A stretch of 64,000 nucleotides of DNA from Sipunculus nudus (lineage: Eukaryota > Annelida > Sipuncula > Golfingiida > Sipunculidae), in contig CM049308.1 in NCBI GenBank assembly GCA_026874595.1, positions 33,474,027 to 33,538,026 on the forward strand, given 5' to 3'. The notes under the pieces are model-generated. The model was not told where the DNA came from. It did no database searches and saw only the letters and a program-made list of their open reading frames with translations. Of the stretch, positions 1 to 12,600 are shown in pieces; within the stretch, counting starts at the first letter, position 1; every line of letters starts with the position of its first letter. A program made the translations under genes and the position numbers.

Positions 1-506
1 TAGACGCTGAGCCAATAAGATATACCTTACCCAAGCGTCGGTTTGGTTTCTCACAAACCTGAAAACCCCTTCCATTTCTCATGGCGTGTATATATGGAAG
101 GTTACCGGGAGGTCACACGCTGTGTTCAGAGCGTGACTCGCTGTCTGTGAATTGACCTTTGATGAAAATGTTTTAGTTTTATATGTTAGTTCATAGTTTA
201 ATATATCTTTTTAGTTTACATATTATGTAGCATAAAGAACAGTTATGCGAATAGCAATGTTGGTACTGTACCTGTTCATTTAAACAGATTTTGTGTAATG
301 TAACAACACGCTCACCACATTTTTATTTAATGTATGTGAAAACCTTTGTTAACAAACAAACGACTGCGGTAAGTCTACAGTGTTATCTTTTCAGTTTACC
401 ACCACAGCTGTATTCTGTCCGCATAAATCAAAACTAAATAAAGGGGGGGGGGGATGTACCAGGAAAAGTGTTCTCCTTAAAAATAAAGATCATATTACTC
501 TTGCAG

Positions 507-620
507 CTTGGTATTTTTCTGCTTTGGACAACATTTTCTTGGGTATATACATCATGGAAGCCGTGCTTAAGATCTATGTGTGGAGAGCCAGTTACTTCAA
601 GGAAGGCTGGAACATTATGG
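507..620 (+). CDS. CATSPER1: CatSper1 exon: S2 segment
   Basis: The exon follows a cag acceptor and ends at G|gtacgt in phase 1. It encodes a hydrophobic S2 containing DNIFLGIYIMEAVLKIY and then EGWNIM. The split codon joins to the next exon as Asp, giving WNIMDF, a typical S2-S3 junction. Confidence 0.85.
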
Positions 621-3600
621 GTACGTGCAGATATTTTCTGTTAACAAAACTTTATCCTATCTTCAAATGTAATTCTAGCAGTTTTCTAAGTTAGCTTCAT
701 TTCAATTTGTTATAACATGTCTGCACGAATCACCGGACACCACAAAAGGTAGTGTTTGAATACCTTTTAAAATATGGTTAGGAATGAAGTATATATAACG
801 GAAAAAAGTCTTTTTTTAGGCCCCCGCCACAAAGTGGCCGGGGCATATAGTTTTACCCATGACCGTCATTCCGTCATTCTGAAATCAAACAGTTGTACGG
901 ACTTTTTTTCGCAATGCCTGCAGATATTGGCCTGATTTTTGGTGTGTGGGCAGATAATTACCAGTTACAGATCGAGTTCGCGTTTCGTCCCGGTTGACCT
1001 ACTTTTGCCCGTTTTACGGCTCCTAAACATAGAAAATTTCATAAAAAAAATAAATTTTCATGACAAATACACATGTACGGACTTTTTTTTCACAGCGCCT
1101 GCAGATACGGGCCTGATTTTTTGGTGTGTGGGCAGAAAATGACCAGTTACAGATCGTGTTCGCGTTTTGTCCCAGTTGACCTACTTTTGACCGTTTGACG
1201 GTGCCCTAACATAGAAAATTTCATGAAAAATATAAATTTTCATGACAAGTGCACATGTATGGACTTTTTTTCACAATGCCTGCAGACACTGGCCTGATTT
1301 TTGGTGTGTTGCTATCAAATGACCCGTTACAGATCGAGTTTGCATTTTGCCCTCGTTGACCAACTTCTGACCATATGACAGCTCCTGAACTTAAACAATT
1401 TTACAAAATTTAACAAATATTTCTATTTTGCACCAGGCGGGGGCATTCGTGTCGTTCCGTCACATCTAGTTCCTTATTTTGGTAAGTTTAATACTCATTT
1501 TATTCCAGACTTTACCATTGTACTCTTCAACATTCTTGACTTTATGCTGCCTCTTGTGATGAGTGTCGGGGGCTTCAACGGTGCTGCCATCTTTCGGCTG
1601 TTGAGGATATTTAGAGCGATTCGAGCAATCCGAGCTTTGAGAGTGCTCAGGACAATCAGGTATGGCATATTCTTTTAAGAATATATTTGTCATGTACTTT
1701 TTTCACAGGTTCATTGTCGGTGGGCAATTTTATCCTTTATATACCTTTCCATTATTGGTTATCGATAAAAGTTTATTTGATCAGGGGGCAAAATGATAAT
1801 AGCAGAACTGTTTTATTACACAAGTTAAAACGCAACATAACTAAGGGAAATTTTACCGAAATTTCATAATTTCACTTCCTTGAACGGAATGCCCGAGCGA
1901 CTGGAAAACAAAATCGGTAAATTTCTACTGAAAATAAAAGTAAATATATTTGGTGCGGGGGCTCAAAATTGATGCGTGCGGTGTCTGAGAAACCAACCTG
2001 TTTTGCTTTGTCCTAAATCTCAACACATGGCTCGCAGGGAAAATATGATACTTTGAATAGCTGGGTACTTGAATTCTGGAACATGACTTGAATTCATAAG
2101 TAAAACCATTATAGAAATGGACTACTGATGGAATATTCTCATCGAATATTACACCTTAATATAGCAGAAAAGTAACCATAAAAAATGTTATATTACAATT
2201 TCTTTTACTCTGACTATTGCTCACATTTCTGTTCTGGCTTCCAATATAATATTATAACACGGATAAGACATAAACCGATCCATGGCTGTATGCCTTTGCA
2301 TGTGCAAAAAAAAAAAAAAAAAAAATCCACTTTAAGATATTTTGGTTATCAGATTATACTATCATGTTTTCACTCTATTACAGATTCCTTGCCAATCTTC
2401 AGGTGATCGTTACCACTTGCCTCAAGTCGATTCAGTCGATGGGAGCCATTGTCTTACTGATGATCCTCTTTTTATGTATCCAGAATTCCAGAGATATTTT
2501 AAATGCATATATATTTATGTGGAAATACGTTTTTAAACAAGCTGAATATTATTTGTAAAAAAAAATACTGTCACTTTACATGCGCGATAGTGGTATTTGG
2601 GGTGAACGAAATAAGTGTTCAGGCAGCCTTGGATTAGTCCATTTATAACACATACAAGCATAAGGGGTACACATGTTGATAATTTGCTTTTTTTCGATTT
2701 TTTTATATTTAAAATAGATTAACCTGAGCCTTTTAAAGAAATTTTAAAGATTATTTCTGTCCGTGTATTTCGTAGGATTGTCATATTCATCGAGATGCAT
2801 GCATATGTGCAGATCATTGCAGTAGACGAAATTTTGTTATGTGTTAATTTAAGCATTTGCGGGTAATCAAACGGTTTTCAGATTGCCCTGCCTGCAACGT
2901 CATGTAAAATTATTTGAGTTTGGGACTATTATATTGTTTCAGGTGATCTTTTTATTGTGTGACACGGGCGTAACTCGTGTTGTGAAACCCTCGCCGGACC
3001 GTTTGTTACATTTGCAGTTTAATCCGTACTGGTTGAACTCTCGTTGTCATGCTAGCCTTGGGCTTTCTCGCCTGGTCGTGGGTCACGTATGGACCCTGGT
3101 ATGTAGAGGCACGCACAGCGATGTTCTTCTAGATGATTCCTGTAACGCGTGTTTATTGTGTTGTGCAAGATTTTTTTGACTGTTCGAGAAGTGGAAAATT
3201 CTCGGCTTGGGGTGAAGAGTATATAAAGGGGTTGTGTTTTAGAGCCGAGGGAGCAGCAGAGAAGATTTCTAGCGGACGCAGAAGCGTGTGTCAGTTTCTG
3301 AGTGCGGCAATTATAGATTTTCTTTAGCTTTCTCCTGGATTTTGTGCATTTGGACTTCAGTTTACCTTCTGGATTGTTACAAGAGCTTTACACTGGACTG
3401 TAATTCTCCGAGAGTATACATTTAAAGAACTTATCGTTGTGACGGTGGTGGTATCCAGGTACTTTGCGCTTTGTGTATCTTACAATGTGATTGTATTGAT
3501 TTGTTGTTATACCGCTGTTTTACTGTATAATTGTATTGATTTAGTGTATTGTAATGTTAGGGTTGTTTAAGAATAAATTATGGTTATTTGTTGACAAAAA

Positions 3601-6600
3601 ACTACTGACTTCTTTATTTATTCCCCTAGACATTTCACGCTGCCTAGTGTTACAGAATCTGATTTTTTTTTATCTCCATTACAAAATTTTGTGTTCATCA
3701 CGCATACGTTATCTGTTTATATTAGGTTCCGTAACAATATATATACAGTAAAATCCCGCGAACACGACTACCTGTGGGACCGATCAAACTGGTCGTGTTA
3801 CCGGGTTGGTCGTGAGACGGGATCTTATGTTCTGTACATCCTTGACTGCTCATTTAGACATGTTTGCAGTGATTGGTCGCGGACTGTTTGCGTCTGTGGA
3901 CCCGGACAGATTTGGTCACATTGTAACGGCTGCCTTCACCATGTTTCAACTTCTTACTCTTGATGACTGGTTTGATATATACGACAACGCCACGAAAAAA
4001 GGCAAGGCTTTCTCAAATAATGTTAATTTATATAAAAAATAATGTCTAACTTGAACTCCTGGTCTGCATATGATTCAGGAACAGATCGTTTGCATGGTTA
4101 AAATCTATTCTATACACATGCACTTTCAAAATAAGCCATCCAGCAAACTGTTTTCTTTACAAATTGCGCTGGTTTAACTTTTCCAAAGATGGTGCTACTA
4201 CAGCAGCAAAACGGATAGGCCGGTGGATATCACCCAGATCGCGCTGCAGAACAATGCTATCACCTTCAACACTTGCACACCAACTTAACTGTCAAATGGC
4301 TCTCAGTTTGGCATATCATTTTGATCAGTGCATTATTTCCTTTCAGTTACAGAAAAGGATGAGTTTAAAAGAATCTAATCAAATCATTAATAGACTTTGT
4401 ATATGAATATTTCATTTTAATTGTTATGTCTGATTTCTGATATGTTTCCGTCTTTTCTATAAATGCAGGTCGACAGAGTATTATCATATACCTACTCTTG
4501 TATATTCTACTGGAATACCTTATATTTCTCAAGTAAGTGAATAGTCAATCATAGTTTGTTGCTTGAATGTCACATAATGATATTATTTGCGAATCACTTG
4601 TCTGGACACTGAAGGGAGCGGATAATCTTGTTAGTTATGCAGGGCATTTACAGGAAACTGTGAAATAAATAATACCCGCATGCACAAAACAGCATGTTCA
4701 AGAGAGCATATATTATTCATGCCATACGTAAAGTGAACAGTGATGGTTTAAGGGCGCCAGTGTAATGTTCGGAACTTAGACCCACTTCAATCAAGTACGA
4801 ACTTCTTTATACAATAAAATGAGATTTAAGTCCATAAAACGAACAAACTTCAAATATTCATTTTATATGGCTATATTTTTAAATATCTAACCTTGGAGAA
4901 ATGTGTATCATTTAATTGCGTAATGCATGTTAATATTTATTGTTCTAAAGAAAGAAAATTTCATAAACTTGAAGATGACTTTACATCAATATAAAAATCA
5001 GCTTATGAAATTAATAATTGACGGTTTAAAATGCCCTTGATTTTGTTTCTTTCCTTTTTTCAAGTTTGTTCGTGGCTGTGCTGGTTGACAACTTCCAACT
5101 GGCGCTTGAAGCACAAAATGAAGCGAACAAGAAGAAGAAATTGGTATGTATACGTATCAAGCCACGCTAGACCTGGCTTGGTTGCTTTCAGGATATAGGA
5201 GACTTTTCGTCCACGTCGGAACCCGCACATATAGTCAAAGAAAAAAGCTACGGTTCTGTTAAGAACCAAAAAAGGTTCTATCTGCACGCAGGCAACCCCA
5301 TATAATCGTATTTGATACATTCGGGTTCCGTATGCCATAAATCCTTGCATGTCATGCTACACATACATCGTCTAGTAATATTAAGTTTAATGCATTCATA
5401 TATATAAATACAGTTCCGGGAAAAGAGTTATAATATTTGTTTGAAACTATTTTTTTAATTCCGAGCTTGCATTTGTTGCTATATCTTCTGCCAGGCTGCC
5501 ACCGGTCACTGACCATGGAGTTGGTCCAGGAATTCCACGAAGACTGGTTATATAGTCCTCACTGCTGCCTTTCAATTGAGATATATCAACTACATGTATT
5601 CCATATCTTTTCAAGATCGTCGTCAAATATTGTGTTTTTAGCGAACCTGTGAGCTTATGCGATGGTGCGGCGTCGTCCGTCGTGCGTCGTCTGTCGTGCG
5701 TCGTCTGTACGTTAACCATAGCTTTCTCGAAAACGGCAGAAGCTAGCATCACCAAATTTTTTGCAAATAATCAGTCATCTGAAAAACTCTATCGGATTTT
5801 GTTTATTTTTTTTCTATCTGCATTTTCTTAGATTTTATAGGGAAAAATCTAAAAAAAAAAGCTTTAAAAATCTTCTTCTCCGAAACTGTTCAGGCAAATT
5901 GTCCAATATTTCACAGAAATGATCCCTGGAAAAATCTCTCTCAAGTTTGCTCGAATGGTTCCATTTCGGAGATTTTTGGGTGAGTTACAGGAGGTTAAAC
6001 TTAGTCATCTGTCCAAACAAGCACACTAAAATTAAAATCTCAGAAACGTCTAGAGCTATAATCACCAAATTTTATACCAATGTTTGTCACATATGTCATA
6101 GCTGAAATTGAGGTATTGGTGGCGCCACCTACATTGATGTGTTTTTTACAAGCAAAAGTGTAATTTTAAACTCTTCTAGCTTATACACTGATTAATGATG
6201 AAACTGTAAAGCTGATTGGTTAAACTTTACAAGAATTATTCTTTGGTAGGGTCCTGCCAGTTTTATACGAATAGATTGGGTAAATACAGCTTTAAAAAAG
6301 CATTGTAGCCAATTGAAAAAGGCTTTCTGTGTTTGAAACAGATTTGACAACATGCTGAATTTCAGCAGCCAAGTCAAGAGGTCACTCAGTACAAACAGGT
6401 GGGGGTCCAGACATCACCATGGCAACTGACCTGGCTCTGGCGGGTGTCTAGACTATGTGTCTAGACGTCTAGACAAAGGGTCTAGACGTCTAGACACAAT
6501 GTCTAGATGCAGAATTCCAACATTATTGGAACTATATCTTTCAACTGTTTGAAAAAACTTGGTTTTAATTTTTAGCGAATCAGGTTTATCATCAGTTCAC

Positions 6601-9600
6601 ATGTGAACTGCTGCGCCCTCATTTTTGGTTGACCTCTGACCTTTCGTCGCTGCCCAGCGTCCATTTGCGCGTCTGTTTCCACACATAAACCCACATATAT
6701 TGGGAACCGATTGACCGATCAGGCTAAAAATTTTGCACAAATGTAGCCCTTTGATAGCTTTATAACATACACTAGAAATGGTGGCGCCACCTGCAACCAT
6801 TTATGCACAGCGTCAATCTGTTCATCTGCCTTGGGATAAAATCACTTATATCTCAGCAGTGGTTTGACTTTCCACCTGTAATTTTGCAGGTTTATACATC
6901 GTGGACAGCTCTCTTGATTTAGACAGGTGGCGCCACCTACATTCACATTTACTCTGCAGACATCCAAGCTCATATCTCAGGAACCGTTTGACCGATTGGG
7001 CCAAAATTTTGCTTGTGTATAGATTTCACATAACTCTTCATCATAGGCAAAACTGGTGGCGCCACCTGCAACCATTTATGCACAGCGTCCATCTGTTCAT
7101 CTGCCTTGGGATAAAATCACTTATAACTCAACAGTGGTTTGACTTTTCCACCTGTAATTTTGCAGGTTTATACATCGTGGACAGCTCTCTTGATTTTAGA
7201 CAGGTGGCGCCACCTACATTCACATTTACTCTGCAGACATCCAAACTCATATCTCGGGAACCGTTTGACCGATTGGGCCAAAATTTTGCTTGTGTATAGA
7301 TCTCACATAGCTCTTCATCATAGGCAAAACTGGTGGCGCCACCTGCAACCACTAATGCACAGCGTCCATCTGTTCATCTGCCTTGGGATAAAATCACTCA
7401 TATCTCAGAAGTGGTTTGACTTATCCACCTGAAATTTTGCAGGTTTATACATCCTGGACAATTTTCTCGATTTTATGACAGGTGGCGCCACCTACTTTCA
7501 TGTTTACTCTGCAGACATCCAAGCTCATATCTCGGGAACCGTTTGACCGATTGGGCCAAAATTTTGCTCGTGTATAGACCTTATATAGCTCTTCATCATA
7601 GGCAAAACTGGTGGCGCCACCTGCAACCACTTTTGCACAGCATCCATCTGTTCATCTGCCATGGGATAAAATCACTCATATCTCAGGAGTGGTTTGACTT
7701 ATCCACCTGACATTTTGCAGGTTTATACATCGTGGACTGCTTTCTCGATTTTATGACAGGTGGCGCTACCCACATTCAGGTTTACTCTGCAGACCTCCAG
7801 GCGCTTATCTCGGGAACCGTTTGACCGATTGGGCCAAAATTTTGCTTGTGTATAGATCTCACATAGCTCTTCATCATAGGCAAAACTAGTGGCGCCACCT
7901 GCAACTACTTATGCACAGCGTCCATCTGTTGATCTGCCTTGGGATAAAATCACTTATATCTCAGAAGTGGTTTGACTTATCCACATGAAATTTTGCAGGT
8001 TTATACATCCTGGACATCTTTCTCGATTTTATGACAGGTGGCGCCACCTACATTCCTGTTTACTCTGCAAACATCCAAGCTCATATCTCGGGAACCGTTT
8101 GACCGATTGGGCCAAAATTTTGCTTGTGTATAGATCTCACATAGCTCTTTATCATAGGCAAAACTGGTGGCGCCACCTGCAACCACTTTTGCACAGCATC
8201 CATCTGTTCATCTGCCTTGGGATAAAATCACTCATATCTCAGGACTGGTTTGACTTATCCACCTGACATTTTGCAGGTTTATACATCGTGGACAGCTTTC
8301 TCGATTTTTATGACAGGTGGCGCCACCCACTTTCAGGTTTACCTTGCAGACATCCAAGTTCATATCTCAGGAACCGTTTGACCGATTGGTCCAAAATTTT
8401 GCATGTGTATAGATCTCACATAGCTCTTCATCATAGGCAAAACTAGTGGCGCCACCTGCAACCATTTATGCACAGCGTCCATCTGTTCATCTGCCTTAGG
8501 ATAAAATCACTCATATCTCAGGAGTGGTTTGACTTATCCACATGAAATTTTGCAGGTTTATACATCCTGGACAATTTTCTCGATTTTATGACAGGTGGCA
8601 CCACCTACATTCACGTTTAAGCTGCAGACATCCATGCTAATATGCAACACACCTCACTCTATTCCCCTTGCCACTTAATCCATGCCTCACTTCACCCGTC
8701 CCACCCGTCGACTACCCATATTCTGGTTTTAAAATGTCCTAGTCTGAAACTTGCAGGTCGGAAATGTCCATTTTGCTGAAATCATAATGACTGAGGTAGA
8801 TATGCAGGACCTAAGAGGATCAATGTTAAATAAAAAAAAAACACCTTCATTCATACTCCTAAACTTTGCACAGGTTCGCATTAGGCCTGTAGGCCTTGTT
8901 TTATAAATTAACCACTCATCGTTCAATCATATTGTTATTTTGTCAATACACAATCGTAAAGCCGTGACCGATAAGCGGTATAAACATAGCTCCTGATACC
9001 CGCATACGCGACACGCCCGTAAGAATGTTTTACTGTATATAAATTACTATGGCCGGGATGTACAATTGTTTGCACCTTTGACCACAATTAAGAATAAGAC
9101 AGTGCATGCATTGTTCTTTCACAACATTCGTCGCTGACTACCTGTACTTAATAACCTTTCTGATGTATACGGCGAGACATGATGGACATATTGATCTTTG
9201 ATAGGTTTATCCGTTTCACAGGACTGGTGGTGTCGGTAGCCATGTCTTTATTTTGACACAATTAAATAGTTTCATATTTTTTTCGGGATTAAATGGTCAC
9301 ACTGCACTGAATCGTAAATTAAGATGTGTCTAAATGAATCATATATCCCTGCTGCTATATGCAGCGATATTATAAAATGGGTTTATTTTATACATATTTT
9401 TGTTTCAGAATCCTGATGACAGCGAAGAAGAAGATTTTCTTGGAGCATCAGAAACGTCAGGTATAATTAAACTGCTACATTAAACAAAATTCCCTGCTTT
9501 TTATTTAAAAAATCAAAGACTTACCAACATCTGTGTACTGAGAAAAAAATTGTATGTGACAGAAGTGCGTTTTTAAATATTACCCAGAAGTTTCTAAATT

Positions 9601-12600
9601 GTCTTCCTTTGAACCCGGTGTCTGGCTCCGTAGCGCCACGAGATCACTATACGGAGCCAGGGCACAAAGGAAATTGAGGCTCAAAGGATAAAGAGCCAGG
9701 CTTGTTGCTCCATCCACAGAGCTCTGTTTTTGTTTCCGTAGATTTTATAATAAACATTGAAACAGTGTTTACTACTATGCGGAATGAAGTTTAAAATAAC
9801 TATTTATTTGAATGTTTGTATACGTTAATATATAGTATACATGTTAGCATGAATGCATTTATTTTATGAACAGTAATACAAAATAACGCTTTTCTTTGTA
9901 TATGTTTGGGTTGTAGTATATTTTTAAAATATGGATGTCTTTGTTATTCAGAGGCATCGACGGTCACTGATCTGAGTGATGAAGAAAAGCCACCTAGAAA
10001 AACTGTCATGGACTATTACTACGACCATTGTCCAAAGTAAGAGTCTTTCAGGTGTTTACATATACCGTATTTGACGTAGTAAGCGCCGTAATAAATAACC
10101 TGTCGAATCAACCACGGAAATAACATCGGCTTTGGGTTTAACAGCAGCGCAGATTTTGGGGACAGTAATTAAAAAACATGACGAGGTCAAGGGTCAGAGG
10201 TTAATTGGGCGGCTCAAAGAAACATGAACGAAAATTGATTTCTATTCGGCCCTTGTGTATTCAGTTTTAACTGGAACCTGAATTTGAAATGAAAAAAAAA
10301 AAAAAAAAAACAGCATGGAGCAAAGGATCCAGAAACGATATATTTTTCTATAAGGATACACAAATCGTATGGGGTACGTTATATCAAATGGTTGGCGCGA
10401 GCTTCCCGACAAATTACATGCGTGTACTCGTGATACAGTAGCGTCAGACATCGGCGCAGGCATGTCGGCAGAAATGTTAATTGTTATAAAATGAAAGTCC
10501 GTGCTGGTGTTTAAGTTAATATAATACGCTGGAGTCTGAGGGCCAGCATTTCAGCCTTTTTTTAAACTTTTGCATGATAAATCATGCTTAATAAAGGAGA
10601 AAAAAAGACAATCATTGGCGATGCCATCCCATGACATATACCGGCTCAGCGGCTGTCAAAGGTATTTGCGCTAGGCTACTGGCATAATCGGGGTACCGAC
10701 GTCCAATATCAAAATGCCATGCTGGTGTTGAAGTTAATATAATACGCTGGAGTCCTTACAATTCATCTTCACCTGCAAAGGAAATCTCGAACTGCAGTCC
10801 TTTATACAAAACTTGCATGCACTCGCATTCAACACAAAATAAAATTGTCTGCGAATCGGTATCACTGGGATTAATTATTATTTTTCACAATTTCACACAA
10901 CCATCGCTAAAGATCGTTTTTTTTCTAAATTGCCGTGAAAGCGCTGTGAAGTCAAACACGTGTAAACCGTAAACCGTAGTTTTATAGAGGATGGACTTCG
11001 TAACACACTTTGGAAGTTCGCAGAAAAGAAAAATTCAATTTTGAGAGCGCCCGTCATATCTGTATGCACAGTGGCTAGCTATAAAGAATGAAGTATTCAT
11101 GTTTTCACCATTTAATACATATATATATATATATATGGCTTAATTTAGCTAGTCTTTGAATACCTATATAGTGGAAACATGTAGGTCCTGAAAATGGTTC
11201 AAGTATATTTAACACTATTCGTCGTACGTACATATTATGTATACATCCGACAGGCTTCCCAGAATGGATTCACTAGAATTGACCATGGAATGTGAATTCA
11301 CCTAACTTTATCAGTTTACACCTCGACCCACTATTTATTGGATAAGTTATATTTCAATCATGCTTGTCTTTAAATCGGTTTTATTCCGCTATGATTACCT
11401 TTCTCAATTGACCCTTTTAAGGTGACAACTGTAACTGCAAGATCTATCATTACTGACATTTCGGTTACCGGGTATAAATTAATAAATATATTTCTGATAA
11501 AATCACTAAATTTTAGATCGTATTTACTTTGGATTTATAACACGCATGTGCTTAAGTACAAGTTTTATAAAAATACCATATACATAAGGCTACACTATCT
11601 AAGTTAATCCAGAAAGGATGTCTGTAGTTAACGGAACCATAAATCGTGTGTGCCAGTGATGTTACAAATGGCCTCTGTTCTTGTGGCCCAAAAGAAAGAC
11701 TTGGATAGCGGTGCTTCTGCCTATGTACTCCTAAGTGGCAGTATGTTCATTTTAAACAACTAGCATAATAGCGATTCATGCGTTGGGATAGGTCCTCGTT
11801 ACTTGGTTTGGGCCGCGTTTTCCATGGGCGAATTCGAACCTAGTCTGGCTCTTGAGTGGAATATGCTATATATATAATTACAGTGTTAGTCTCTCATAGG
11901 TGTCCTGAGATAGCTCCTTTGCGATATTAAAGAATTTTTTTTTAGGATTCGTGGTGGAAATATGGAAAATGACAACTCATAGGACACACTTTACATCATT
12001 CATGATATAACAAGTCCCCAAAACGGGCATTATTCATGCCTGGCCGGCCGCAGAGGAGTTTCGTGAGAACGGCTGAGTGGCACCAGCGTTATTTATGATC
12101 TGAATTTTATATTCCTAGTATGTTTATATGCATATCATTATTATAATGAGAACTGAAGTGATCTTTGGTTATCGGCATGAACTGTTATTAATTTTATTAA
12201 TTCTACATGGATTGGATTTTTTTTTCAGCTGATTATTCATTTGTTTGGAATATAACAAATTGAATAGGCTTATTCGGAAAACAATTCTATGATGCTGTCA
12301 ATTGTATAAACTATTCTGTAAATTGTATAAACTATTAAGATGTTTCAATCATTGCGATTTACCATATCAAATAAAAAAAAACATATATATTGCATATATA
12401 CATTCATTTTATATTGAATGCTAATAATACAAATTATATCACTGGTCATTATAATATAGAATAATATCTGTTTATAGTCTGAGCTTTGTTGAAAAGTTGA
12501 ACATCTTTTGAGAAACACGTGTATACATGGTACACTGAAGTCTTAATTATCTTCTCACAATTATTCTTTTATTGGCTGCCAGTGATTATAAGTATATAGA

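Larger units (their letters stand above)
5144..9408 (+). other. CatSper1 intron filled with repeats
   Basis: The intron holds the two elements listed at 5,645-6,560 and 6,594-8,740. Elsewhere (5,144-5,640 and 8,740-9,408) no further feature was seen. Confidence 0.7.

Noticed and set aside
6901-8266. Several 60-130-codon open frames on both strands across 6.9-8.3 kb with similar proteins
   Set aside because: They are repeated translations of the 277-bp tandem unit, open on both strands and without a consistent start, so they are repeat artefacts.
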